Source of the DNA: an uncultured Pseudomonadales bacterium
Lineage (GTDB): Bacteria > Pseudomonadota > Gammaproteobacteria > Pseudomonadales > Cellvibrionaceae
Reading direction: 5' to 3'
Length of the DNA: 64,000 nt
NCBI GenBank assembly: GCA_947494095.1
Contig: CANLTI010000010.1
Coordinates: 1-64,000 of the forward strand
The position numbers were made by a program, and so were the translations under genes. Under the pieces are notes generated by a model. It searched no databases and was not told the origin of the DNA. It saw only the letters and a list, made by a program, of their open reading frames with translations. Position 1 is the stretch's first letter. Each line of letters begins with the position of its first letter. Positions 10,101 through 18,317 of the stretch are shown piece after piece.

Positions 10101-10259
10101 GTTAAATGCAGAGCCGCTAGAGATAACACTAGAAAGCAACCGAGAAGAAGTGCTAGCGCTTGGCGATGAATCGGCTAACGTGGCATCCTCACTTGAGCCA
10201 CAAGCACACAAAGCAGCTCCCATGAAAAATATAAAAAATAGACGCCGCGCCGCACTCAT
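7188..10259 (-). CDS. Large heme-binding lipoprotein, DUF1588/planctomycete-cytochrome type
   Basis: 1023 residues from the ATG at 10259, chosen because it begins a proper lipoprotein signal peptide with lipobox LCAC (Cys20). A start 60 bp upstream would bury that signal. A serine-rich linker (about 30-95) follows, typical of secreted Cellvibrionaceae proteins. Two CxxCH heme motifs are present: CVDCHQ just after the linker and CTVCHM in a DUF1588-like region (CHMTMDPIAASFQNYGDEG). The C-terminal third contains a likely beta-rich binding domain. Role unknown; the partner is the DUF1501 protein downstream. Confidence 0.7.
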   Translation of the reverse strand: MSAARRLFFIFFMGAALCACGSSEDATLADSSPSASTSSRLLSSVISSGSAFNSSSSDGSESNVIASSSMAQSSAVQSSTESTSRASSSAATFLQEALTLYKAQVEQPVTQVRCVDCHQVGGLSGDTRLIFNIGIDQADANFLIIQNFVLDDNLGGAYLLTKVQGGAAHQGGAIFGTTSNEYQALQAVIGLITGANTNAGKIDIFDNVVHASNEQTLRRAALIIAGRLPSEQELSMAQADLPTALHGLMSGDGFHQFLLRGANDKLLTDAFNQGLTLNVLEPNASFYPALAAKFVEASQQNLRSDFYNNFYAKMRHGVAFSPLKLIAHVVEHDLPYTQILTANYTMANPQLAEIYQADVTNLFDSDDYTVFKPVFNRGQIVHDDQFSSNFVEGTGSLIASHGDYVSYPHAGILNEPAFLNRYPTTETNRNRARARWASYHFLGVDIEKSAARTSDPEALADTNNPTMNNTNCTVCHMTMDPIAASFQNYGDEGVYRDGWGGVDALPREYKNTDLYRRGDTWFSDVRPAGFNNTVAVNDSTYSVNASLQWLATQIIQDERFAQAAIKFWWPAIMAEELMEAPEVIDDENYAAQLAAFDAQNTFINTLAAEFKIGIEGSSAYSGDAFNLKDALTKMLLSPWFRAVSASETLDSEQKNRLAGVGVGRLLTPEELESKTKSLIGYAWGELEAPWLLSNKYTSLMNRYLIYYGGMDSLGITARARELNTLMANVALTQATSVACGAVVLDVNRNPSPILLNQVDRLITPVTHAANQHRVSGVNTATAEVYTLQLEVPDGEQNVSLQFVDPYWDENLGESTNLIITRITLKDSQGGAVFNIAGQDLSDFEGFSVTKNKDGSATGSRFYEEALSAHTGYVLWYGGVTLPVNIAISGTYTLEVQAWRRGANDYPVNLALAINDLEPYGGTLGEIQIRQQLVRLHALFLGETLDVNSLEIDASFNFIVETWQWRQANRAQRAYDWESEACDLPIENWWQLDMTQEFSDPYYMQGTWISFLVYLMTDYLYLHE

Positions 10260-10678
10260 ACCATAAACGCCAGGCCAGCTTTTATCAAAATAATACTCTT
10301 TCACGCAGACAACCATCATTAAAAATTAACTTATCCTGATAGTTTAAGCATAGATTTGAAAAAGATCCTCTATTCATCAATAGACAAATAATCCATCAAC
10401 CTAATAATAATCAATTGTTTGCTATAAGCATGTCAATCATCATGTAATCTAACCTTTGGTTATAAACAGTAATAATAAGAATTTGATAATAAATTATTGT
10501 TATAAATATAGGCCGCATACAGATTGACGACGCCATAAAAAAAATGGATAGTAAATCCTAAGAATTAATTCATAGCCTATTCATATAAGGGCTCTATTTC
10601 ATAACACTTCAGCAAAGAGCTAAAAAATAGCCATATACTATCCGTTATTATCATTAAAAATATAAGAATGGTCACTCT
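10260..10678. other. AT-rich divergent intergenic region
   Basis: 419 bp between divergent genes. A plausible promoter for the rightward response regulator is TTGACG (10524-10529), 17-bp spacer, GATAGT (10547-10552). No gene, RNA or clear operator is visible otherwise. Confidence 0.4.
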
Positions 10679-11293
10679 ATGCCTGTATTTACTCACCCAT
10701 CTTTATTTAAAAAAAATAATATTTCTATGCGAGCAAATTTAGGGCTGGAGTGCTACGAGGCTGATCATCACTATAAAATTTTAATCGTTGATGATGAAGA
10801 ATCTATTTTGCAGTCTATAAAGCGATGCATTAACGACAAGTACCATGTCGATTACTTTTTATCGCCGAGTGCTGCACTATCGAATGCCGCCCATACAGCT
10901 TACGACCTTGTGATATCTGACCAGAGAATGCCCGGTATTGAAGGCATTGATCTTTTAGCCAAAATAAAAGACATACAGCCTCATTGTATTGCCATAATTT
11001 TAAGTGGGCTCAAAGACTCAAAAACATTGCTCAAAGCCATTAACCAAGCACATATTTACCATTACCTTTGCAAACCGTGGGACAATAAAGAGCTATTAAG
11101 CCTTATTGAGCGTGCATTAGATTTTGGCGCAGAGCAAGTTGAAAACGAAAGGCTTGCCGATAAGGCTCGTGTTAACTGCGGCAGCATGACCAAGCACCGA
11201 GCTTATTTGCGCGACCTAGAAAGTAAATACCCGGGCATCACTAATGTATCGCGTGATGAAAGCGGCGCAATTATTATAAAAAGCCGAGAGTAA
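10679..11293 (+). CDS. Stand-alone response regulator (REC domain)
   Basis: 204 residues. The receiver domain (about 30-150) starts with ILIVDDEES, where the acidic pair binds Mg2+, and has the phosphoacceptor Asp in VISDQRMPG, a Thr/Ser-equivalent in ILSGLKD and the Lys in CKPWDNKEL. It most resembles receivers of the RpfG/CheY type. The 55-residue tail has no recognisable output domain. It probably acts through protein contact. No kinase is adjacent; the tail ends in a short basic segment. Confidence 0.8.
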   Translation: MPVFTHPSLFKKNNISMRANLGLECYEADHHYKILIVDDEESILQSIKRCINDKYHVDYFLSPSAALSNAAHTAYDLVISDQRMPGIEGIDLLAKIKDIQPHCIAIILSGLKDSKTLLKAINQAHIYHYLCKPWDNKELLSLIERALDFGAEQVENERLADKARVNCGSMTKHRAYLRDLESKYPGITNVSRDESGAIIIKSRE

Positions 11294-11340
11294 ATTAATT
11301 TATATTCGGTATAATATAGATTATATTTAAAATAATAAGC

Positions 11341-11579
11341 AACTATTCAGACAAACTAAAAAAAACCTCTTAACCGGGTGCTGATGGGTTATTTTTTGGG
11401 CATTTAAGCGCTGGGCCTTGCAGGGAAAGCAAGGGGTAGACAGTACACCTGCATAGGGATATGCAAGATTAGACTTTGCAGGAGCATAAAGTCGAGGAGC
11501 ATAAAGTCGCAGATGGCTTGAGCGGCCCAGCAAATGATTCATTAGCACTCAATTTCCGTACCTCTGACTCTGAATAGTT
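11341..11579. repeat. Dispersed intergenic repeat element, copy A (MITE-like)
   Basis: 239 bp bounded by a perfect 10-bp terminal inverted repeat, AACTATTCAG (11341-11350) and CTGAATAGTT (11570-11579). Shared internal landmarks with copies B and C are GGTGCTGATGG, GGGCATTTAAGCG and GGGCCTTGCAGGGAAAGCAAG. It holds one 33-bp unit (11445-11477), two 15-bp units GGAGCATAAAGTCGA/C (11481-11510), and a shared tail GCAGATGGCTTGAGCGGCCC. No coding frame is conserved among copies. Confidence 0.85.
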
Positions 11580-11642
11580 ACAATAGTAATACGATAAAAT
11601 TAAAAATAAAATATCGAAAATACTCAATTAAAAGGAATAACT

Positions 11643-11912
11643 ATGAGTAATGAACCCAACAATGAAAAACCCCACTGCCCTCAGTGCAAGCAAAAAATAC
11701 TACAAAGCCTATCAATCAAATGTATGTATTGCGGCCAAATACTTCCCAAACAACATCAGCCCTCCGAGGCACAAAAAACACGTATTTTAGAGCGCCATAT
11801 TAAAAGTAACGAAGCACACGACCTAGCAATGGAAGCTAAAAATACAAAAGGTAAGAATAAAAAGAAAAAAGGGCCTCCAAAACCACCCGACATGCCTTTT
11901 ACCACAGAATAG
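11643..11912 (+). CDS. Small zinc-ribbon protein
   Basis: 89 residues. An N-terminal zinc ribbon with CPQC (12-15) and CMYC (28-31), each a CxxC knuckle, is followed by a charged helix and a lysine-rich tail (GKNKKKKGPPKPP). AAAAGGAA lies just ahead of the ATG. It may be a nucleic-acid- or protein-binding adaptor. No family name is recognised and neighbours give no hint. Confidence 0.7.
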   Translation: MSNEPNNEKPHCPQCKQKILQSLSIKCMYCGQILPKQHQPSEAQKTRILERHIKSNEAHDLAMEAKNTKGKNKKKKGPPKPPDMPFTTE

Positions 11913-12003
11913 CTAGGCATGCATTGTGCCTATAGCAAGCGGGCATCAAACCAAAAACACCGAGCTATACACTAACGATTCATCTGTATAAGCACGACTG
12001 CCA

Positions 12004-13332
12004 TCATTCGTTTTGCGCAATGACTACTTGATTTCGCCCTTGTGTTTTAGCCGAATACAAAGCCTCATCTGCGCGTAAAAATGCACTATTTAAAGAATCG
12101 GTTTTAGAAAAAGATGTCAGCCCAATACTAATTGTTATTTGAGTACTTTCAACCGTATTAAAATCATATTCTTTGATTAGAAGCCTTAGCTTTTCGGCTA
12201 AAGCACGCGCTTGATTTAGGTCGTAGTGCGTCACTAAAAGTACAAATTCCTCACCGCCCCAGCGTGCAAAAACATCATTTTTTCGTACGTTCCGCGCAAA
12301 AACTTGTGCAATTTCATGCAATATTTTATCGCCAGCTACATGCCCGAAATTATCATTAATACGTTTAAAATAATCGATATCAATAATCATAAGGCAACCA
12401 TTTAAGGCTCCGCGACCAAAGAGTTTTTTTAGTGTTTGCATAAAGCCGTAACGATTGTACACTTCGGTTAAGCTATCGATATGCGAAAGCTCACGGTATT
12501 TTTCCGACTTTAGCTTTAAAGCCTCGGCATAATTAGTTAAGTCTTTCACTTGGCGAAAATTTTCTTTGGCGACACGTCGCCAGCGGTACATATGCCATGC
12601 CGTTTCTAAAAACAAGCCAAGCAACCACGCTAAAATAATACCCAAGTAAAGATTTTCTGCGGGAATCCAAGTTCCCACAAGCTCAACGCTCTCAAGCTCT
12701 AAGGTATGCTCGCCCATTACTGGCGGAACAGGAAAATCGATACCGAAGGACGTTATTCGATCAAACGCTGGCTTAGCCTGATGACGATCTACGTTATATT
12801 CACTTTTCCACCAATCGGCCACTTGCAGCTCACTCAGCTCTATTTCAGTTACCTGCGCCTTAGTATCAAATTGTGCGAATTCGGCCGTGGGAATATTGAC
12901 CGACATAAATTTATGCGTATCGCGGTCTTCTAATGTGCCATGCTGCTCGTCAAAATTACGCATGTATATGCGCAAAGCATGCGCAGGACCTTTATATTTG
13001 AGGGTTAAACGCAACCGGCTATAGTCCTCGGCATTAATAGATTGACTCCAGATATCACTCCAATGCACTGCCAGCCCACAAACTGGGTGCGCAGGGCTTT
13101 GCTTTAAACGGCACAACCAACGAATAGCAGGCTCATCTAACCACGCAATACTCGACTCGCCACCCCAGTCACCATCGCTATAAATGGTATGTGTACTGCC
13201 CTTACTCGGGTGCAGCGTAATATATTTTGGAGGGAGAAGATAATAGCTCAGCATCACTGTAATCGTTACCACAACGGCGACGGCACGAATACGCGAAGAT
13301 GAAGCTAGCGTCATTGCATCAAACCTTTTCAT
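12004..13332 (-). CDS. Membrane-bound diguanylate cyclase (GGDEF)
   Basis: 442 residues. A transmembrane helix near the N-terminus (about 14-33) and a second at about 228-248 frame a roughly 195-residue periplasmic sensor region of unknown ligand. The cytoplasmic GGDEF domain has the intact catalytic signature RWGGEEF (about 358). An inhibitory I-site RKND stands five residues before it, so the enzyme should make c-di-GMP and be feedback-inhibited. LSHIDSLTEVYNRYGF marks the start of the domain. It is transcribed alone. Confidence 0.9.
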   Translation of the reverse strand: MKRFDAMTLASSSRIRAVAVVVTITVMLSYYLLPPKYITLHPSKGSTHTIYSDGDWGGESSIAWLDEPAIRWLCRLKQSPAHPVCGLAVHWSDIWSQSINAEDYSRLRLTLKYKGPAHALRIYMRNFDEQHGTLEDRDTHKFMSVNIPTAEFAQFDTKAQVTEIELSELQVADWWKSEYNVDRHQAKPAFDRITSFGIDFPVPPVMGEHTLELESVELVGTWIPAENLYLGIILAWLLGLFLETAWHMYRWRRVAKENFRQVKDLTNYAEALKLKSEKYRELSHIDSLTEVYNRYGFMQTLKKLFGRGALNGCLMIIDIDYFKRINDNFGHVAGDKILHEIAQVFARNVRKNDVFARWGGEEFVLLVTHYDLNQARALAEKLRLLIKEYDFNTVESTQITISIGLTSFSKTDSLNSAFLRADEALYSAKTQGRNQVVIAQNE

Positions 13333-13434
13333 TTAATTAAATAAAAAAACGTCACTATTGAGCTGTAACGACTCGTAGTTATTTTATGGCGGCCCAACTA
13401 TGACCCACCATAAACTATTACACTTGTTAAGTAT

Positions 13435-13488
13435 TCACTAAACCCTCACTAAACCCTCACTAAACCCTCACTAAACCCTCACTAAACA
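13435..13488. repeat. 11-bp tandem repeat TCACTAAACCC, about 4.9 copies
   Basis: Four exact units (13435-13445, 13446-13456, 13457-13467, 13468-13478) and a fifth partial unit TCACTAAACA. The 11-bp period matches one helical turn, so sites would fall on the same DNA face. It lies 103 bp upstream of the diguanylate cyclase start. Confidence 0.95.
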
Positions 13489-13787
13489 TGCCAGTAACGA
13501 TTCTGTCACTTTGGCCAAGGCCTGTTAAGCAATTTAATGAATGACAAAACATCGACATTACTCCGTCTCAGTGTAGCGACTTTATTAACAATAATGCAGT
13601 AAGCATAGTTAATATTTAGCCACAATGCCGACCTGGGTATTCATATATTTGGGCTCAATAATAGCTGGAACTAAAACGCATAAGTACACTTCATTACACA
13701 CTTTTTAACACGAGACATTAGGAGGGAGAGTTGACCGAGGAAGCTTTACAATAGAAGGAACAGGGGAAGCGGTGACTTGCTAATAGC

Positions 13788-13811
13788 AATACAAATACAA
13801 ATACAAATACA
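13788..13811. repeat. 6-bp tandem repeat AATACA, 4 copies
   Basis: Four exact copies of AATACA. A short microsatellite-like tract in non-coding DNA. Confidence 0.9.
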
Positions 13812-13914
13812 TTATACAAAAAGTCGAGGCCTGTCGTCGAAAATACCAAATATGCCACTACTTTAGACGCTGAAAACAAAGCCGCCATTAAATATATGGT
13901 AAATAGTGATACAC

Positions 13915-13942
13915 AAAAAAAGGGCGCTAGGCCCCTTTTTTT
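13915..13942. terminator. Terminator downstream of the DUF1552 gene
   Basis: Seven A and GGG pair with CCC and seven T around an 8-nt centre, symmetrical enough to act on both strands. It lies 40 bp after the leftward DUF1552 stop codon. Confidence 0.7.
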
Positions 13943-13981
13943 GTCGCCAGAATCACCCGGCAATGCGATGTTACTTTACGG

Positions 13982-15283
13982 CTACCAAATACCCGCAAGT
14001 TCACCTTTGGCCAACGGGATATCAAAACTATAACCCGCTTTGCGTGCAATCACTTGTAACAAGTCAGCGTGGCTAGCACCCTTACCCTCGTAATTACCTG
14101 ATCCACTAAAATCTAATGAACGACCAGTCTCAAGCCCTGTTCCTTTACCACCAGCCATAACAAAAGGAATACGCCAATGATCATGTAAGTTGCCATGGCC
14201 AAGCTCTGAACACAGTAATACAATAGTATTGTCTAATAAGCTATAGCCATCAGCGTCAGGAGTATTTGACATTTTTTCGATAAAGGTGGCAATCTCTTGC
14301 ATCCACCAAACCTTGCTCTTACTATGCGTTTCGCCGTTAGCATGTGAAGCATCATGATCTGCAAGGCCACCCAAGGGGTTTTGTATGGGTGAAACAGGGT
14401 GCGAATACATAAAGCTAATCGCGCGTGTTACATCGCATGATAAGGCCGCAATCGCCACATCTTGTTGAGCATCAGAAACACGCGCCATTGCGCCTGTTGG
14501 GCTATCATCTCGCCAGTCACTACCGCCAATCCCATCGAGATTAACCATGCCGCAACTACCGCCAGCCGTACCGCTATCACCTGCGCTAGCAATAGCTTTG
14601 AGTTTGCTCTCGAGAACATTAAATGCACTCATATGCTGCTCTAGGCGCTCGCGCTCTAGACTACCAAGCTGTTGCTGCAAGCGAGCCAAATCGCCTTTAG
14701 CACGCTCAAAGGCACGAATATTATCAGCACCTGTTAGGCCCGCTGCTGCACCACTATTATTATCACCCGCATCGCCAAATAACGACTTATAAAGTGCTAA
14801 AGGGTCATCCTGGTAAGGTAAGCGGGTTGTGCCTTGGAAACTAATAGATTTATCGGACCACTTACTCGCCAATAAACCCATTTGAATCGATGGCGCTGTT
14901 GGCGTGATGCCTTTAGAAGAGTTTTCCTCTCCCATCAACACTTCAATAGAAGAGCCAGTGCCTTTTTGGCCTGCCTCGTGGCTACCGGTTAATACTTTGG
15001 CCGCACCACCTTCATGGGTCGAACCATTGCCAATTAAACCAATACCATCCATAAAGACACAATGCTGCTTGACCTTTTCTAAAGGTGAGCTCATCGCGGG
15101 CAAAGCCAAAGAGCCCACTCGTGGATGGAACATATCAGGTACGCAGCCATTCGGGTGATAGATACTCACAAAGCGAATGGGACGCGTGCTATCTGCCGCA
15201 GCGGCAGAGTTCGCTAAAATAGAGGCTAGGGGCATTGCTGCCGACGCACCGGTAAGAGCTTTTAATAAATTACGTCTTTTCAT
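13982..15283 (-). CDS. DUF1552 family Tat-exported protein
   Basis: 433 residues. The N-terminus MKRRNLLKALTGASAAMP is a twin-arginine signal ending near NSAAAAD. The body is DUF1552, with MYSHPVSPIQNPLGG, HDASHANGETHSK and the C-terminal ELGHGNLHDHWRIPF. The family is known from planctomycetes, myxobacteria and some marine gammaproteobacteria, always beside DUF1592/DUF1588 cytochromes; function is unknown. The Shine-Dalgarno AAGGAG overlaps the stop codon of the upstream DUF1592 gene, so the two are translated from one mRNA. Confidence 0.9.
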   Translation of the reverse strand: MKRRNLLKALTGASAAMPLASILANSAAAADSTRPIRFVSIYHPNGCVPDMFHPRVGSLALPAMSSPLEKVKQHCVFMDGIGLIGNGSTHEGGAAKVLTGSHEAGQKGTGSSIEVLMGEENSSKGITPTAPSIQMGLLASKWSDKSISFQGTTRLPYQDDPLALYKSLFGDAGDNNSGAAAGLTGADNIRAFERAKGDLARLQQQLGSLERERLEQHMSAFNVLESKLKAIASAGDSGTAGGSCGMVNLDGIGGSDWRDDSPTGAMARVSDAQQDVAIAALSCDVTRAISFMYSHPVSPIQNPLGGLADHDASHANGETHSKSKVWWMQEIATFIEKMSNTPDADGYSLLDNTIVLLCSELGHGNLHDHWRIPFVMAGGKGTGLETGRSLDFSGSGNYEGKGASHADLLQVIARKAGYSFDIPLAKGELAGIW

Positions 15284-15293
15284 GTTGTACTCC

Positions 15294-17573
15294 TTACTGG
15301 CGTTTACTAAGTGATTCGGCTTTAACGATCTCTTTCCAGAGACTTTTTAGGCTGTAGCCTTGGTTGGCCCAGCGCTGAGCTGCATTTTGCACTGCACACA
15401 CATCGGGTTTTTTCACGCCATGCATAAAGCTAGAGAATTGATCAACCAAACAATTAGCCGCACTCGGTGCCTCAGCCAAAATAGCGCCTAAACCTTTGGT
15501 GCCGGTGTAGTCTTGATTATCACTATCGCTCATCAAGACCAAACCACTTAAGCTACCCGAGTCATCAACTGCCACATTCTGACCTTCAAATTCACGGTAA
15601 GCACCAATGCCATCATAGCGCTCAAACGAAAAGCCAATGGGATCAATTTTTTCGTGGCACTCGCGGCAGCCATCATTATCCGTATGGGCGGCAAAGCGTT
15701 CACGCGTTGATTTGGTAGGGTCTAACGGTTCAACATCGCCAACATTCGCAGGTGGCGTAGGAAAATCTTGACACAGTAAGCGAGTTCGCACGCCTACACC
15801 ACGAGCAATGGGGGAGGATTGGTCCATTTTGGCGTGAGACGCTAAAAACGCAGATACATTCAAAATGCCACCGCGCTGAGCACCTGCCGTTACTTTCATA
15901 AAGTTATTAGAAGCCACACCATTAATGCCGTAAAAGTTAGCTAATGTATTATTTACAAAGGTGTAGTCAGAGGTGTAAAGATCTGCAAATTTCGTATTTT
16001 GCCCTAACAATAGATCAGCCAATAACAGATCAAACTCAGCTTGCATCGCCTCAGCCAACTCATCGTTAAACTCAGGGTACTCACCGGCATCTTTATTTAA
16101 GCTGGCAATATCTTCCACATCTAACCATTGTGCCGCAAAGTGTACCAAGCGCTTACTGGCTCGTTGATCACCCAGCAAACGTGTCATCTGGCTATCGATC
16201 TGAGCATCGCTTTGTAAATTGTTATTACGCGCCGCTTCAAACAGGGTGTTATCAGGCATTGTTCCCCAAAAAGTATAAGACAATAAACTCGCGAGCTCCC
16301 ACGGGGTTAATGTGTAATGCTCGCCATCTCGTTGGCCCATTTCACTGCGATAAATAAAGCTCGGCGACATCAACATCGAGCGAATCACTAAGCGGGCGGC
16401 ATCTTCTTTACTGCTGGTCACAGAGTTAAAGAGCTGGGTGTACTCGGTTTTTTCATCATTGCTTAACGGACGGCGAAAAGCGCGCTCGCCAAAGGCTTGC
16501 GTAAAGCTGGTCGCACAGCCATTATGATCTTTGCCGTCACAAGACATGATGCTGTTTAGATTCGCCTCATCCGATAACGCTTCGGCCACACCCCAATAAC
16601 GGTCAATGTGGGCATTTGCGGCAACAGAACCTGCAGCATTGTTATCGTAGCCACGCACTGGTGCAAACTTCAACAAGTTGCGGGTTGTTTCAGTTTTGCT
16701 ATCGAGTGCCAACAGGTCTATCACGGTATGCGTGTATTCATCAGGAGTAAGAATACGTAAACGACGCGGTAACGGGGTTTCACCCTCTACGCTACAGTTC
16801 ACCAAAACCTTCCAGCTTAAAATGTATTCGGCCACATCATTTGCACAAGTACCGGTACACGTACCAATACCGCCATAAGGCATATCATCGGCAATTTTCT
16901 TGGTGAGCGTTTGTAAGCTGTAGTTTTCAATCAGAATTTCTGAACCTAGTGGGTTAGCATCACGATCAACACCTTGACCGCGATCACCATGACAGCTTTC
17001 ACACGCCACTTGGTAAATCTCTGAGCCAGTTTTACCGGCATAAGGGTTGCTCGGTGCGCTAGTACCACCACCGTTGCCAGCATCTGCTTTCCATGTGTCT
17101 AAATAGGCAGCAACATCGGCGGCACACTGATCTTCGCAAGCGGTATTAATAGGCGTGGGCATTTCTTCGTGTAAGTATTTTTGTAAATTATCGCGCGCGG
17201 CCTGTTTTGTTAACGCCGTCATATCAAACTTAAAGTTGCCGCTTGTACCTACCGCATTAGAGCCAAAAGCGTTTTTAAGCCCGTGACAACCGCTGCACAA
17301 ACCTGACTCATAACGTATTTTGCCCTGTGCTGCATCACCGACAAAGGCCGCGGGTGCACTAGCGCTTGAAGCGGCTTGAGAGCTAGGCGTGCTTGAACTC
17401 ATAGGTGTAGAGCTAACAGCGCCAATACTAGAGCTCGTGCTTTTGTCATCGCTCACACACCCCGTCAGACCAATAACTAAAGCCGACACAATGCCTGCTG
17501 TTTTGAATAGATCTACAACCGCCTGTACAGTAGGTACTGGCAACGAGGCATAGATACTGAGTATTTTCTTCAC
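15294..17573 (-). CDS. DUF1587/1592/1588/1585 heme lipoprotein
   Basis: 759 residues from a GTG at 17573. AAGGAG (17580-17585) sits at the right distance from that GTG and inside the reading frame of the ATG at 17591, so the GTG is the better start. Lipobox LTGC is followed by a serine-rich linker (about 45-75). Two cytochrome c domains carry CSGCH and CESCH. The DUF1587-1595-1592-1588-1585 series follows, with CRECHEKIDPIGFSFERYDG in DUF1588. It is a multiheme-like periplasmic lipoprotein, probably redox-active, paired with the DUF1552 protein. Confidence 0.9.
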   Translation of the reverse strand: MKKILSIYASLPVPTVQAVVDLFKTAGIVSALVIGLTGCVSDDKSTSSSIGAVSSTPMSSSTPSSQAASSASAPAAFVGDAAQGKIRYESGLCSGCHGLKNAFGSNAVGTSGNFKFDMTALTKQAARDNLQKYLHEEMPTPINTACEDQCAADVAAYLDTWKADAGNGGGTSAPSNPYAGKTGSEIYQVACESCHGDRGQGVDRDANPLGSEILIENYSLQTLTKKIADDMPYGGIGTCTGTCANDVAEYILSWKVLVNCSVEGETPLPRRLRILTPDEYTHTVIDLLALDSKTETTRNLLKFAPVRGYDNNAAGSVAANAHIDRYWGVAEALSDEANLNSIMSCDGKDHNGCATSFTQAFGERAFRRPLSNDEKTEYTQLFNSVTSSKEDAARLVIRSMLMSPSFIYRSEMGQRDGEHYTLTPWELASLLSYTFWGTMPDNTLFEAARNNNLQSDAQIDSQMTRLLGDQRASKRLVHFAAQWLDVEDIASLNKDAGEYPEFNDELAEAMQAEFDLLLADLLLGQNTKFADLYTSDYTFVNNTLANFYGINGVASNNFMKVTAGAQRGGILNVSAFLASHAKMDQSSPIARGVGVRTRLLCQDFPTPPANVGDVEPLDPTKSTRERFAAHTDNDGCRECHEKIDPIGFSFERYDGIGAYREFEGQNVAVDDSGSLSGLVLMSDSDNQDYTGTKGLGAILAEAPSAANCLVDQFSSFMHGVKKPDVCAVQNAAQRWANQGYSLKSLWKEIVKAESLSKRQ

Positions 17574-17905
17574 ACGCAACTCCTTAATCATAAAACGTCA
17601 GTTAAGTTATGCATTGGGGATGCTCATTAAAAGCACGCCATGCCCAATACCATCAGTGGGTATTAGGCTTTAATAGTCGTATTTCAGCTATAGTATAAAT
17701 ATGGGCGATAGGCGTTGACAGGCCAACCAGCAATGCATTCATTGGCGGGCATAATGAGGCTTTAGGTGTCACAAGTAAAATAGCGATGTATCAATAAGTA
17801 ACATTTGTTAACTATAAAAAAATATTTGTGCACTTGCGCACAAAACGTTATGCATTGGCTATGCATAACGCATTTCAATAAGTGTTATTTCTTACTGCTC
17901 TGTAA
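17574..17905. other. Non-coding region upstream of the DUF1592 gene
   Basis: Contains the 25-bp hairpin at 17846-17870 and presumably the promoter of the DUF1592-DUF1552 operon. No gene I would defend lies in it; a rightward ORF starting at 17805 has no ribosome-binding site and covers the hairpin. Confidence 0.4.
17846..17870. repeat. Inverted repeat with 10-bp arms
   Basis: CGTTATGCAT (17846-17855), TGGCT, ATGCATAACG (17861-17870). A perfect stem without a T tract, more like a protein site than a terminator. Confidence 0.6.
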
Positions 17906-18082
17906 TTATCGAGCTAAAAAGCCCATGTGTACCACAAGCTCTTGTGCATTTGCATCATTCATACAGGCACCTAAGGCCAAGCCCCAGCCGGCTAAAAATA
18001 ATAGCTTTGCGCAATTGCCCAATAAGGCCCTATTTAGCGCGATGCTCACGCCAGTATTTAATACTAAAGGTCGCTTTTTCAT
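17906..18082 (-). CDS. Possible small lipoprotein
   Basis: 58 residues from the ATG at 18082, with GGAG 8 nt upstream. A basic start (MKKRP) leads to a hydrophobic stretch ending in LALGAC, a good lipobox, leaving only about 18 residues of mature peptide. It could be a small entericidin-like lipopeptide or chance. No homologue is recognised and no neighbour links to it. Confidence 0.35.
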   Translation of the reverse strand: MKKRPLVLNTGVSIALNRALLGNCAKLLFLAGWGLALGACMNDANAQELVVHMGFLAR

Positions 18083-18317
18083 GACCGAGCTCCATTCAAA
18101 GAATGTCACCATAGTACTGAATTTATTAGGGTAAAAATTTGCGGTTGATCAAAGTCTACGAGCACAATACAAGAGATAACTCAGCGTGTGACCTATGCCT
18201 CAATTGCTCTGTGAAGCACTCTTTAATATATCCTTCTGCAATATACTTTTTTTGCCTAATACCGTATTAAAACACTCTAAAATATTTTTTTAATAGCCTT
18301 TCAGGGGGTTATCACCC

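Larger units (their letters stand above)
13333..13981. other. 649-bp non-coding region with two tandem-repeat tracts
   Basis: Between a GGDEF gene and the end of the DUF1552 gene. It holds an 11-bp tandem repeat (13435-13488), a 6-bp repeat (13788-13811) and a terminator (13915-13942). A minus-strand ORF over 13718-13963 takes most of its sequence from the short repeat and terminator and is not credible. Confidence 0.6.

Noticed and set aside
11327..11548. 73-residue ORF and similar frames in repeat copies
   Set aside because: Frame not kept between copies of the repeat family.
13718..13963. 81-residue leftward ORF
   Set aside because: Made largely from a six-base repeat and a terminator, with VFVFVFVLL-type low complexity.
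17805..18134. 109-residue rightward ORF
   Set aside because: No ribosome site, spans a perfect hairpin, Cys-rich composition unlike a real gene.
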